A DNA stretch of 47,892 nucleotides from NCBI GenBank assembly GCA_017545665.1, contig JAFWKQ010000104.1, positions 1 through 47,892 on the forward strand. Reading direction: 5' to 3'. The translations under genes were made by a program, and so were the position numbers. Origin of the DNA: Atopobiaceae bacterium (lineage in GTDB: Bacteria; Actinomycetota; Coriobacteriia; Coriobacteriales; Atopobiaceae). Under the pieces are notes generated by a model. That model did no database searches, was not told the DNA's origin, and worked only from the letters and a program-made list of their open reading frames with translations. This document shows positions 29,001-34,738 of this stretch, piece after piece. How positions within the stretch are numbered: the first letter of the stretch is position 1; each line of letters opens with the position of its first letter.

Positions 29001-32000
29001 CATAGGCCGACAAGGTCTTGGCATTCGCATCGGCAAGCGCCTCGTTTAGTTTGGAAGGATCCGAATATTCGTCCGTAACGTTGGTAATCTGAGGTTTGGC
29101 TCCCTTTGGCATATTACCCGCTACCGTTACGTCACCCTCATCAATCTTGGATATCTGATATCCACTGTCCCACGCAAGCGCCATAATGTCACCCGCGCTA
29201 ATCGACACAAGATCCTTAGCTCCCTTGGCGTCAAATACCTGCTCGAACTTATTGTCTTCGGCGATTTTGTAACAGGCGATGCCACCAAATTCATTGGTAT
29301 TGTTGCTGGGCATGGTTGCTTTAATCCATAGCGTCGTACCATACTCATGCGAAGGTTCCGCATTAACGGTAAAGAGCTCTATTAGGTGGAGTCCGTTCAT
29401 ATATTCCATATCGAACGGAACCTCAAAGGGTTTTGTTGTAATGGAGCGCGGCACAAATACAGAGATGTCTTCGCCACGCATCGTCCAGCCGAACTTCTTT
29501 TCGCTCACCTGGGCAAGGGCAATCTCACCGAGCTCGCCTGTGTTAAATGCAATACGCGTGTTGAGCTCTTCGGGCTTCTTTTCTGCCTCGCCGTCTTTTG
29601 TGCCCGTTGCGTTTTTAACCGTAAGACGACTCGACTCATCGCCATCCAAACGCACTGCCTCAAGCGAGTCAGACGCGCTGGCCGGCATTGCGTTCGTTTC
29701 CACTTCCACCTGCACGTCAGCCGCTGGTACAACTTCCTCACCATTGGCAACAATGCGAACGTTAAGCAACTTGTTCCACATCAGTCGACCGTCTTTGCCT
29801 AGATCCAGTGTTTTGGTAAGGCGATCGATGTGAGCCGCCATCTCCTGTGCGTCAACCATGTTCTCGGTTGCCGTGGGTCGGTCTTTGTAAGTGGTCTGTT
29901 GCTTTTCCTCGTCGTTCCAATCGTCGGGAACTCTTGTGGTCTCGGCGACCATCAATTCTGCGCCCTGCGGAATCTGAGCCTCATTGTTGTAGGCAATCGT
30001 TATGGTATAGCTGCGTCCATCCACCGACTTGAGCGTTTTGCTAAGCTTGGCTGTCTTCTGTTTTTGGACCTCGTCGGTGGCCGATTCGCTGCGTTCAGCC
30101 TCACCCGTTGGCGCGGCATTTTGCGAATTCGACTCGTTCGCCTTCTCTTCTGTCTTAGGTTCGGCCTTGGATGACTGTTCGGAAGCAATGCCTGCCTTAT
30201 CGTCGCCTTTGGGAGTATCGGTAGCCTGGTTCGCAGGCTGCTGCGGCTTCTCCTGACCGTCCGTGGCCTCACTCGAGCTATTAGATGCAGTTAGCATTTG
30301 CTCCTTTGCCACTGCATTCGCAATTCTTGCGGTATGCACGTTTACCGTGCGGCCAGTACCCGACTGTGAGGCATTCGTCGACTCAAGCGTAAACCCTTGG
30401 CGATTGATGGGCATGGTCTCGTAAGACGGCCAATCGCCGTATTGCCGATAGCATTGATTCACGTCGTCGGTCGAGGCCGCCATTCCAGCGAGCTGACTCA
30501 CGGTCTTGAACGGATAGGTTCCGTTGTAGTTTCTTACGAGAGTAGAGTCGTAGGGCGACGCCGCCAACGTGCCAGAGGAAAGCGCGCGATAGCCCGCCAA
30601 GTCGCTGTCCGCCGCAGTAATCCCAGTGCTCGTACCCGTAGAGAGCGCCTGCACAGTATTAGCGCCATCCTCGTTCGCGTTTACAATGTCCAAGAACAAG
30701 TCGCTTGAGAAGGTCGCCGATCCAGCGGTTCCCACGAAAGCGCCTCGAGAGGCCATCTGAGGTCCGCCAACCTTTCCAATGGCGTAGCAATTGGAAATCG
30801 ATCCCGCTTCGGTACTACCTACCAGACCGCCACCCAAGGTCTTGCCGTAGACAGAGGAAGTCGTATAGCTGTCTTGGACATTCAGCGTTCCCGTTGCCTT
30901 GCCCACGAGGCCACCAGCCTCAACCTCAGCTCGAACGTTATACCTACCCACCTTTTCGGGAAGCGTGTCATCTAGGTACAAGCCGCTAACCGTATGACCG
31001 CCTGAGTAGCTCTTCTGGATCGAAGCCGTTCCCGAAGTCGCACCTACCAGACCGCCGGCACTCGAATTCACTGACCTTACGTACACGGCAGCAGCACTTT
31101 GGGTAATGCTCTGCCCACTAAGAGCGCCCACGAGGCCGCCGACATTCCCCGTGCCATTGATCTCCAGTTTGCCGTTATCGCTCGCAACCTCGTTGTATGC
31201 AAGAACATTTTCCACAGGCGTATTGGTAAGCGTCCCCGCCAGCGCGCCGGCGTTACCGGCCGTGGTGGCAACGCTAAAGTCCGCAAGCTTAAGGTTCTTG
31301 AGCTCGCCCTCGCTCACCTGGCCGAACATGCCAGCGTCTGCCGCGTTCTGGACCTTAATTCCCGCTACCTTGTAGCCGTCCCCGTCGTAGTTGAGCTTGT
31401 AAGGGGTGCCGTTTGAGGTGGGGTTCACCGGTGCGTAGGTGCCTTCGGTAGTGGGGTTGCCAGCCAACGTGTAGATCTGCACCTTGTTTGCAGTGCCGCC
31501 GCTTCCCGCGATCTGCTCGGTAAAGCCATCGTCTGCGCCAGCCCAGCGTAGGTCGCTTACCTGCCTGGCATGGGTTGCGCCAACATCGTCCAACCTCGCA
31601 AGGTCATAACCCGAAATGGCTGCATCCAGGTTCTCCAGATGGCGGATGTTGGAAATCTCTGCCAAATACGTCTTTGTGGAAGCACCAGGCGCGGGCGTCT
31701 GCGCCCCTCCGGCGCCCTGCCTTGCGTCCTCAATAACGTCTTCGAACAAGCTGTTGGTGTGGCGCCTCTCGCTTTGGGCGATGGTTGAAAGCGTATCGTT
31801 GCTGTATACCTTAGCCACGAGCGTTATGTTCTCGCCAGGGATTAGGGTGCTAAACTGTTCCGCAAAATGCTTCCCGCTTGCGGTTATGTCGTCCAAGACG
31901 TACTGCTTGGTGTATACGCCGTTCGTCATGGTTTCCGACAAGAATGTTGAAAGTGCGACATCAGCAACGAGTACCGATTCCCCGCTCTTCTCGCCTTTCA

Positions 32001-32706
32001 TGATTATCTGAATCTTTGGATTCGTAACGCCTTCTGGGGTCAAATCCGAAACGCCCACCTCAACCAAAAGGCGCTCTTCGTTAATTACCTTGAGCTGGGG
32101 AGCCGTGAGCTCCTTGGGATCCCGATTCCCCAAATCCTGGCCGCCATACCAGCCAATAATGGTGCCTCCGTAGTTAAGGCGCGCATCCTTGTTTTCCCGC
32201 TCATCGCCCACGCAGGCATTGAACAAGCTGCCGTAGTCGCCTTCCACGAATGTGTGTTTGCTCAGATTGGACTGGTCGCTATAGAAGACGTTGAGCACGG
32301 TACCCGACTTGGCATCATACTGAATCACATAGCTGCCTCCGGCGCGCACTGTATCGTCTATGGAGAAGGGCGGCAACATCTCGCCGAGCATAGTACTTTG
32401 CATTGACGAAATGACACCTGGTGCCACAAAGAAGCAGTATTCGTTTTCGTTGGTGGAACTATCTGAATGAAAACCAAGTTCCTCTGACTTGGCATCCTTA
32501 AGCAACCCCTGCCCCTGAGCCACCGTAAGGTGGTTTTGGGCAGCGATGAACAGCTCGCGAGCCGTTTTGTCGAGCTCGAGCTGCTTGGTGCTCTTTTGGT
32601 AGTTGATCACCGCAATAAACGCCACGCCCATGAGTATGACCATCACCGCCACGGCGATGAGCATTTCCATCATAGTAAAGCCGCTGCTATTTCGTCTGTG
32701 CTTCAT
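20008..32706 (-). CDS. Giant modular type IV prepilin/adhesin (4,232 residues)
   Basis: The start region is MKHRRNSSG-FTMMEMLIAVAVMVILMGVAF: a class III prepilin leader with Glu5 and the alpha1 helix. Approximate layout: pilin-like head 1-200; GLUG-like repeats (GNVGGLVGAL) 500-655; Ser/Glu/Lys-rich linker 805-884; repeats opening TLxSxDGxxYxI from about 885 and 1312. Three right-handed beta-helix modules, each opening with an ICK[IV] segment and rich in GGAIY...NN repeats, cover 1666-2062, 2415-3002 and 3052-3382. FctA/CnaB-like domains span 3402-3635, a SpaA-like domain 3637-3758 and an Ig-like domain 3769-3863. A triplicated C-terminal module fills 3882-4232. There is no LPXTG, so assembly into the pilus would hold it at the surface. 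GAGG lies 8 nt before ATG 32706. The gene is visibly AT-richer than its neighbours. Confidence 0.9.
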   Translation of the reverse strand: MKHRRNSSGFTMMEMLIAVAVMVILMGVAFIAVINYQKSTKQLELDKTARELFIAAQNHLTVAQGQGLLKDAKSEELGFHSDSSTNENEYCFFVAPGVISSMQSTMLGEMLPPFSIDDTVRAGGSYVIQYDAKSGTVLNVFYSDQSNLSKHTFVEGDYGSLFNACVGDERENKDARLNYGGTIIGWYGGQDLGNRDPKELTAPQLKVINEERLLVEVGVSDLTPEGVTNPKIQIIMKGEKSGESVLVADVALSTFLSETMTNGVYTKQYVLDDITASGKHFAEQFSTLIPGENITLVAKVYSNDTLSTIAQSERRHTNSLFEDVIEDARQGAGGAQTPAPGASTKTYLAEISNIRHLENLDAAISGYDLARLDDVGATHARQVSDLRWAGADDGFTEQIAGSGGTANKVQIYTLAGNPTTEGTYAPVNPTSNGTPYKLNYDGDGYKVAGIKVQNAADAGMFGQVSEGELKNLKLADFSVATTAGNAGALAGTLTNTPVENVLAYNEVASDNGKLEINGTGNVGGLVGALSGQSITQSAAAVYVRSVNSSAGGLVGATSGTASIQKSYSGGHTVSGLYLDDTLPEKVGRYNVRAEVEAGGLVGKATGTLNVQDSYTTSSVYGKTLGGGLVGSTEAGSISNCYAIGKVGGPQMASRGAFVGTAGSATFSSDLFLDIVNANEDGANTVQALSTGTSTGITAADSDLAGYRALSSGTLAASPYDSTLVRNYNGTYPFKTVSQLAGMAASTDDVNQCYRQYGDWPSYETMPINRQGFTLESTNASQSGTGRTVNVHTARIANAVAKEQMLTASNSSSEATDGQEKPQQPANQATDTPKGDDKAGIASEQSSKAEPKTEEKANESNSQNAAPTGEAERSESATDEVQKQKTAKLSKTLKSVDGRSYTITIAYNNEAQIPQGAELMVAETTRVPDDWNDEEKQQTTYKDRPTATENMVDAQEMAAHIDRLTKTLDLGKDGRLMWNKLLNVRIVANGEEVVPAADVQVEVETNAMPASASDSLEAVRLDGDESSRLTVKNATGTKDGEAEKKPEELNTRIAFNTGELGEIALAQVSEKKFGWTMRGEDISVFVPRSITTKPFEVPFDMEYMNGLHLIELFTVNAEPSHEYGTTLWIKATMPSNNTNEFGGIACYKIAEDNKFEQVFDAKGAKDLVSISAGDIMALAWDSGYQISKIDEGDVTVAGNMPKGAKPQITNVTDEYSDPSKLNEALADANAKTLSAYGLTLGVGDVDWQPSNTHPLRVTVRNDEIDAGSKEKTYDVLRVEGDGKGSQVDATTDNGTVSFMATSPGPYVVVEHVILKKTLTASDGKTYSINVSYDSSLAGIPADVELQAKELEGKEYDTYRKQAQDAMGAHKLSYARVFDISLIGTDGTAYEPNANVEVSIQLADAKANDTSKVVHFGEQTEVITPKVSSSGQGSDFAFATDSFSVFVVGYTTTVGETTHTYNMAGEGTIALSDLLDRLGIAEEVPISSIKSVESEDTEAISVTPVTNSQDSSAPPSNWTIEAKSTFGEPKTLTLTKNDDSTVAINITSEAGVSITVSNTLTDSVATDAVDFTYTATLKDGSATMESYSDDNFKSGVYTFTLSTQPGTTAETTFAIPSGKTLELAQTQNALYDTSVKVGSGDAHSATSCMVDNVTENTSVAFTNTRAPICKVVSATLGEKTFTTISEAVTYINNNGLDDPIQMLRDYTMPSSDAVSIPTACFVKITTADTFTPEGGTATITRAADFTNGALFTNFGMLELDKITLDGNNREGAEVIASSPLIVNGSSGTVTTGANSTIQNAKSTGDGGAISSSGISVTLAGALRGNEASRGGAIYVSGGDLLFAEGATTNFENNRAANGGAIYYAGTGTVDIPAGVTLSQNEATQGGGAIYVTSGVVEVSGGTVSNNTAVNGGAIHAYAVNAAAAIKCSGGSISNNTASGDGGAIYINNAAGTVEVSGGSIQNNSAVNGGAIYLATGKASIMGAEPYITNNTATSYGGAVCANAGTVTVSGVISGNTAANGSAVYANEATVNVSGSITNNTATNNGGAIGVGSTNARLHFTGEATVYNNKLGTAEDAPASNVYLSVDSDLVINSSGLTGDGKIGVYVPGPMTADLFKRRGEVAAKFGTYADKNNLSKFENDRISGIEVKAETTTDKIMWAKKIAVEVRYLASYANDLPPAAVGQSIYTNDGYYPFTSAYGASELADELYENIKTLRDNLQAKSKTAIYGCTFANGATDFGEYLTNVNWSSELGNWSYIKRDGNPATASSDKVIIYYSEPAYITLTNNTDYKLTAAPFTVAGRNAINSASDVGYGYVVAKNNVTAAQLLPITAADLTLGPWNSIKLMFPGGCGAAYSITNTFTDATSGTPIANTDIKFALNGGDPTTVTTDGNGQVVRTGSTFAASGKTVDLLFGEPTAICKITDEHLFTTIKDAVQYVKDNNLGTTEDAPAVIEMLTDYMLPSSDKVEITPYAAANQKLYINFTTAHSGNHKYYDDNGKAIISRDAGNKNSFVEVADGKNKVALTLDGIKFDGKNIAGGGDGGAAKTLNCDVTITNCDFDRFSAGNGGAIYIERGTLNVTGSNYKDCHSTSTTNRQGGGAIWTSATSFTASGCTFDNCSAIDQGGAVFYRVDNTYSYRKSTICDLSDCNFTNCSANAAGGLEIDAFNTTLTNCHFTDCRAIQRNGGGFNVWIHDSNDNAEDTSLVVEGCSFTRCILTSTKNTGYGGALRSTTKTTRIANSTFTDNSSNKQGGAIAVTNGNPNIDTSATIEGCTITNCNASLEGGGIYVVSKYVTVQGGSIVGCAAGNQGGAIYHHKYDRNISPISTTIDNCSINNCTSGKTGGGLDSRAETVTIQQGTQISGCTAKGNGGGVYHAPDASLSGSKLIVDASTISGNTSSASGGGIYTTSNMTLQNGSNVLRNHLTSSTAGNAAGIYMSNGKTLTIGAETDDTSVEDTSSVQYNTVSGGVSSNVRLSETSGVNSTTSVFVNCNLTGNIYVVNAKKAGTQFGSSAHASPHNFTLASHAFIADDGSLYGVIDGSESSFTHIIWDAPPICKITDKDGHILYKDPACQVPAVYSHLDDSTRNKNKDTAFSVLRYSNSEIPLYTAENQRFNDDTCYVKMLVESFSIQKFVSTIANTGHTIVFTTAGKGDNEDGYPYLGPDGVPATIIRAAGLIDTLFTARGDLTFESITIDGGSRYGRTSQRAGALINMKSKNVTVTINNGTTLQNSTTSLNGGAIHIGFDDINNKVIMNGGTIRNCTAPKGGAVYVTNKGGSIFEMNGGTITGNTADTGAGIAVEGANSRLYFSGLVNVSGNVRRSDKTTCNVELNQDSNAIINSHDLNSNSYIGVYVPDTNGLYNKHGVELKPFGTHTDTNNLYCFVNDRNGLKGGILESAPGITHWVKILSLEISKKVVSEAAADYNEKFHFNVNLYNESINGTYGDITFTNGVANDVTIVAGPNNNGRKVAQNLPQGTRYTVTEVENTGYTTNPQNLMRTGTIGENLERTDVDKYLSTAAFTNTRKLGNLAITKTVDSNDTIDPNEEFEFVVALGDKTINGTYGEGDTAIEFVNGVANFALKNEGQKLATGLPSNVTYTVEEKPTRHQSEYYTTDPGLQQTGTIAADTTTTAAFVNRHVSDGFRKVILRKVGTLDNGNYQSKSGAKFRIYRSTWAPLTDEEYESDATGTFYVGTLAYGTYYVVETQFPDGYAPRNYAGYDPNNPDTWLYYELHVGKVGDKTGEKDADGNDILLDGRGTYIHGLIPRGAEAVNVPNYTYSLAVNSTNSDGLFYVGESANAILTRLADGTPDVSFNDQVTWETSDSTIAEITGTTPQSSVNFKGAGEVTIRAYVNINGERTLAGEATVVVQTRASSTAAVPHAGDGANDNHSTGYLTYKELNEQMWGGVNNIEWVDMVDANGEHYLALRYSYGGSTDYRYGVIYYNGTYYKAVDSNGADSYGKLSTADGYWNKFTVDLLGADTIYNDSAGTRIKWVPIDGPTAVPASESGPGYRHLETDKTSMLYHSDSWLNSNIADNMGGTTFEWEPFRDGCMVLVGHNWGDAVGVVWRDGKYYKAKNAETGSDTAVKLMGTSFSANDLNGGTHTYVGNDGQSIVWYEIPDPYNMDTINPADNPPEIGTQPEADLFENMQWLWSQCKWQQYRDGCLLAALSNDWTKDYQKNAPVVWYAGHYYKPTGIEQSSMTIGILNEGFYPSDLTDGQPHVYGYGSGMRIITWQLIK
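20011..21060 (-). repeat. Three tandem ~100-residue repeats at the adhesin C-terminus
   Basis: Each unit has an opening Trp-rich helix-like stretch, then [EK]W-x-x-[YFM]-x-D-G, then VVW/VIYY-x-G-x-YYK, and ends in IKW/IVW/ITW plus a short tail. Unit 1 spans about 21040-20750, unit 2 about 20680-20370 and unit 3 about 20310-20011. Units 2 and 3 share FRDGCM/YRDGCL. The family was not recognised. As the distal end of the chain it is the likeliest ligand-contacting part. Confidence 0.65.
22560..27710 (-). repeat. Region coding three right-handed beta-helix modules of the adhesin
   Basis: Many copies of GG-A-[IV]-Y followed some residues later by N-N, the pattern of Chlamydia Pmp-type and related beta-helix proteins. 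The segment contains three blocks, starting at about 27707, 25460 and 23555 with ICKV/ICKI. The second and third blocks are Cys-richer (C-x-F/NC patterns) than the first. Confidence 0.7.
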
Positions 32707-32725
32707 GTCTATCGCCTCGCGTACG

Positions 32726-33325
32726 CTAGTCTTCAAAACGCGCAAGTATTTCGAAATCGTCCACACGCACCAGTTCGTTGCCAGCCTTGTCCTCCACGTG
32801 CAAGTTCGTAATCTTTATTGAATTACCCGTCTTCGCTGCCCACACGTCTTCTGGTTTGTCGGTGCCATACTTAACCAACAGCTCGTCCGTTACGGTTGCG
32901 TTCGAGATGAGCTCCACCGGATTACCGTCAGTCTCTAGGTCTCTTATACTCTTGGCGTCATCTAGCACGCCCTTGTAGTACTGCTTTTGTAAGCCTCTGC
33001 AGGTGTCCGGGTCAGTTGTGTTTTGGATGGATAGCGTGCATCCCTCTTCTCTCGACACATAGCAAATCTTGTTGTCTTCCACAGTTACATAAGACGCAAG
33101 GCTGAGCTCGCGCCGCAGTGCCGTGGCCGTAGTCGAAAGCGCCGCCTGCGCGTTGGCGCTCTTTACCGTCTTTTGGTAGGTGTCAATAGCCACGGGAATG
33201 CCTGTGGCAAGCAGCGAGGATGCCAGTACCAAAATGAGCATGGTGACGAGCATCTCGGTAAGGGTAAATCCCCCTTTAGCTCGAGCGCGCGTGCGATTGA
33301 CTCGCTTTACGGAGAGGATCTTCAT
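32726..33325 (-). CDS. Minor prepilin (GspJ/PilW-like position)
   Basis: A 199-residue prepilin. After a basic leader (VNRTRARAKGG) comes FTLTEMLVTMLILVLASSLLATGI with Glu5, then a beta-rich body with two Cys in CTLSIQNTTDPDTC. The ATG overlaps the previous stop as ATGA and has GAGAGGAG at proper spacing. It is the third of three small prepilin-like genes and lies 19 nt before the giant adhesin gene. Minor pilins of this kind usually prime assembly and form the tip complex, consistent with carrying a large adhesin. The exact orthologue name cannot be fixed by eye. Confidence 0.85.
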   Translation of the reverse strand: MKILSVKRVNRTRARAKGGFTLTEMLVTMLILVLASSLLATGIPVAIDTYQKTVKSANAQAALSTTATALRRELSLASYVTVEDNKICYVSREEGCTLSIQNTTDPDTCRGLQKQYYKGVLDDAKSIRDLETDGNPVELISNATVTDELLVKYGTDKPEDVWAAKTGNSIKITNLHVEDKAGNELVRVDDFEILARFED

Positions 33326-33690
33326 GGGGTGCTCCTCTCATACAGGGAAACATTGGATTTCGGATCCGTGGAGGCATAGCTTTTTACGGACTCGGTTTTT
33401 TCCAAGTTTCCTTCGTCATCCCGTGTAAGAGCGACGTCCATCGAAATGTTTAAGGTTGAACCTGAGCTTGAATCTTGCGAGCTCTCAATCATCGCGCTCT
33501 CGCCGTTGTAGAACGCCTCCATGCTGTCGCGACTGGTCATGATGATATTCACCGATGTGCCAATGGCGGTTGCCAACATAAGAAGGGCCAGCGAGCTGAT
33601 GAGGATGGAGACGAGCGTCTCCACCATGGTCTCGCCCGAATCGCTTGCGACTACGTTTGTAAACCTGTGACTATGCTTAATGAGCCTCAT
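33322..33690 (-). CDS. Minor prepilin (GspI/PilV-like position)
   Basis: A 122-residue protein. The leader ends in SDSG, followed by ETMVETLVSILISSLALLMLATAI with Glu at +5, a class III prepilin signature with an unusual +1 Glu. The small Ser-rich body ends in YERSTP. It starts 2 nt after the upstream stop codon; GGGAGG inside the upstream gene's end serves as ribosome-binding site. It overlaps the next gene by 4 bp (ATGA), so the three minor pilin genes are translationally coupled. Confidence 0.82.
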   Translation of the reverse strand: MRLIKHSHRFTNVVASDSGETMVETLVSILISSLALLMLATAIGTSVNIIMTSRDSMEAFYNGESAMIESSQDSSSGSTLNISMDVALTRDDEGNLEKTESVKSYASTDPKSNVSLYERSTP

Positions 33691-33692
33691 AA

Positions 33693-34487
33693 TTAGCTAC
33701 CTCCCAACTGGAGGTTCTGGGTATCCCAATAGATCTTGGTTGTCCATGTAAGGTGATACGTGTTGCCACTAATCTGCTTCTTGCTTGGGCCAGATTCATT
33801 GATGTCATGGATATCTGCGGTAGCAGTCAATTTGCACTTATACGAGCCAGCTATGAAGTCTGGCGGAGTCGCCGTGTTTTTCTCACCAAACCTGAGCACA
33901 AGCCCACCGCTCGCATTGCGCTCTACTTTTATGAGTACGTCTGCATAGCCATCAGCGCTAACGGTAACGCCGTCGTATGTGGCGTCCTTTAATGTGCGCA
34001 CTTTGGTCTCAAGAGTGCTTGTATCAATGGATCCAGAAACGTTATCGCCAGTAAAAGTTCTTGTAGCACTAAACGTATAGTTTTCGGATGAGGGAGCGAA
34101 CACCATATCGTAGGCTAAAAGCTGGAAGAGCGTCGCATTGTCTTTGGTAAGATTACCAGCAGATTCGGTGGAAAACGAATCGATGGAGCCCTTCCAGTTG
34201 GTAAAGCCCTCAAACGAGCCGTCGGCCTTTTTGGTGGCATCGCACTCACGCGTTATGGTAACAACTTGTGAGCCGCTCTTAAGCTCGTCACTGAGCAGCT
34301 TGGCAGCTGATGTAACGTTGTAGTAGCTTTTGTCCACTGCTTCCAGTTGACTCTGCCGACCGGCGGCTGCCGTCGCTGCCGCAAGCGAGATGGAAGCCAC
34401 CACGGCGCACACCAAAAACAACATGAGGGCCATGGATAGCGATGCGCCCCGCTGCGACTGGAGCTTATGCCTTACGTGCGCAAACAC
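33693..34487 (-). CDS. Minor pilin-like protein (PilX/GspK-like)
   Basis: A 264-residue protein with N-terminus QRGASLSMALMLFLVCAVVASISLAAATAA, a hydrophobic pilin-like helix after Arg-Gly but without Glu5. Absence of Glu5 is a feature of GspK-type tip pilins. The remainder is a beta-rich extracellular body. It is the first gene of the pilus operon. The start codon is GTG, with GGGAGG about 8 nt upstream and an extended -10 promoter in front. Signal-peptidase cleavage rather than prepilin processing cannot be excluded. Confidence 0.75.
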   Translation of the reverse strand: MFAHVRHKLQSQRGASLSMALMLFLVCAVVASISLAAATAAAGRQSQLEAVDKSYYNVTSAAKLLSDELKSGSQVVTITRECDATKKADGSFEGFTNWKGSIDSFSTESAGNLTKDNATLFQLLAYDMVFAPSSENYTFSATRTFTGDNVSGSIDTSTLETKVRTLKDATYDGVTVSADGYADVLIKVERNASGGLVLRFGEKNTATPPDFIAGSYKCKLTATADIHDINESGPSKKQISGNTYHLTWTTKIYWDTQNLQLGGS

Positions 34488-34529
34488 GACCTTTCCCTCC
34501 CCAAAATTGACATAAGTATAGATGTTTAC

Positions 34530-34538
34530 ATTATAACA
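34530..34538 (-). promoter_or_regulatory. Extended -10 promoter of the pilus/adhesin operon
   Basis: The minus strand reads TGTTATAAT, a consensus extended -10 (TGnTATAAT), about 45 nt before the GTG start of the first minor pilin gene. The -35 region is weak (TATAAA at 17 nt), as expected for an activated or extended -10 promoter. Confidence 0.7.
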
Positions 34539-34582
34539 TTTTTTGACCCGTTTTTATACGGTGACAACAACCCATCGACGAA

Positions 34583-34613
34583 CAAATTCCGACAAATTCC
34601 GCCGCAAATTCCG
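34583..34613. repeat. Three CAAATTCCG direct repeats upstream of the pilus promoter
   Basis: Copies lie at 34583-34591, 34593-34601 and 34605-34613, 10 and 12 nt apart, close to one helical turn. They lie about 25-55 nt upstream of the -35 position of the pilus promoter and upstream of the divergent EAL gene, a position that suits a transcription-factor array. The factor is unknown. Confidence 0.55.
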
Positions 34614-34653
34614 CCTAGCGATCGTGAGGGCGCAGGCGCCACCCAGCAAAAGC

Positions 34654-34683
34654 GGGACAAAGGGGACTGTCCCCTTTGTACCC
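34654..34683. repeat. Palindrome with GGGGACTGTCCCC core
   Basis: CAAAGGGGAC-T-GTCCCCTTTG is a perfect palindrome (34658-34678), with GGGA/TACCC flanks. It belongs to the same family as 14001-14058. It lies in the EAL gene upstream region, unlike other copies, which lie at gene ends. Confidence 0.65.
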
Positions 34684-34738
34684 AAAAAGTTCCAACCGAT
34701 TGCGCTAAGATATCCCTAACCCAAGCTAAGGACGGATT

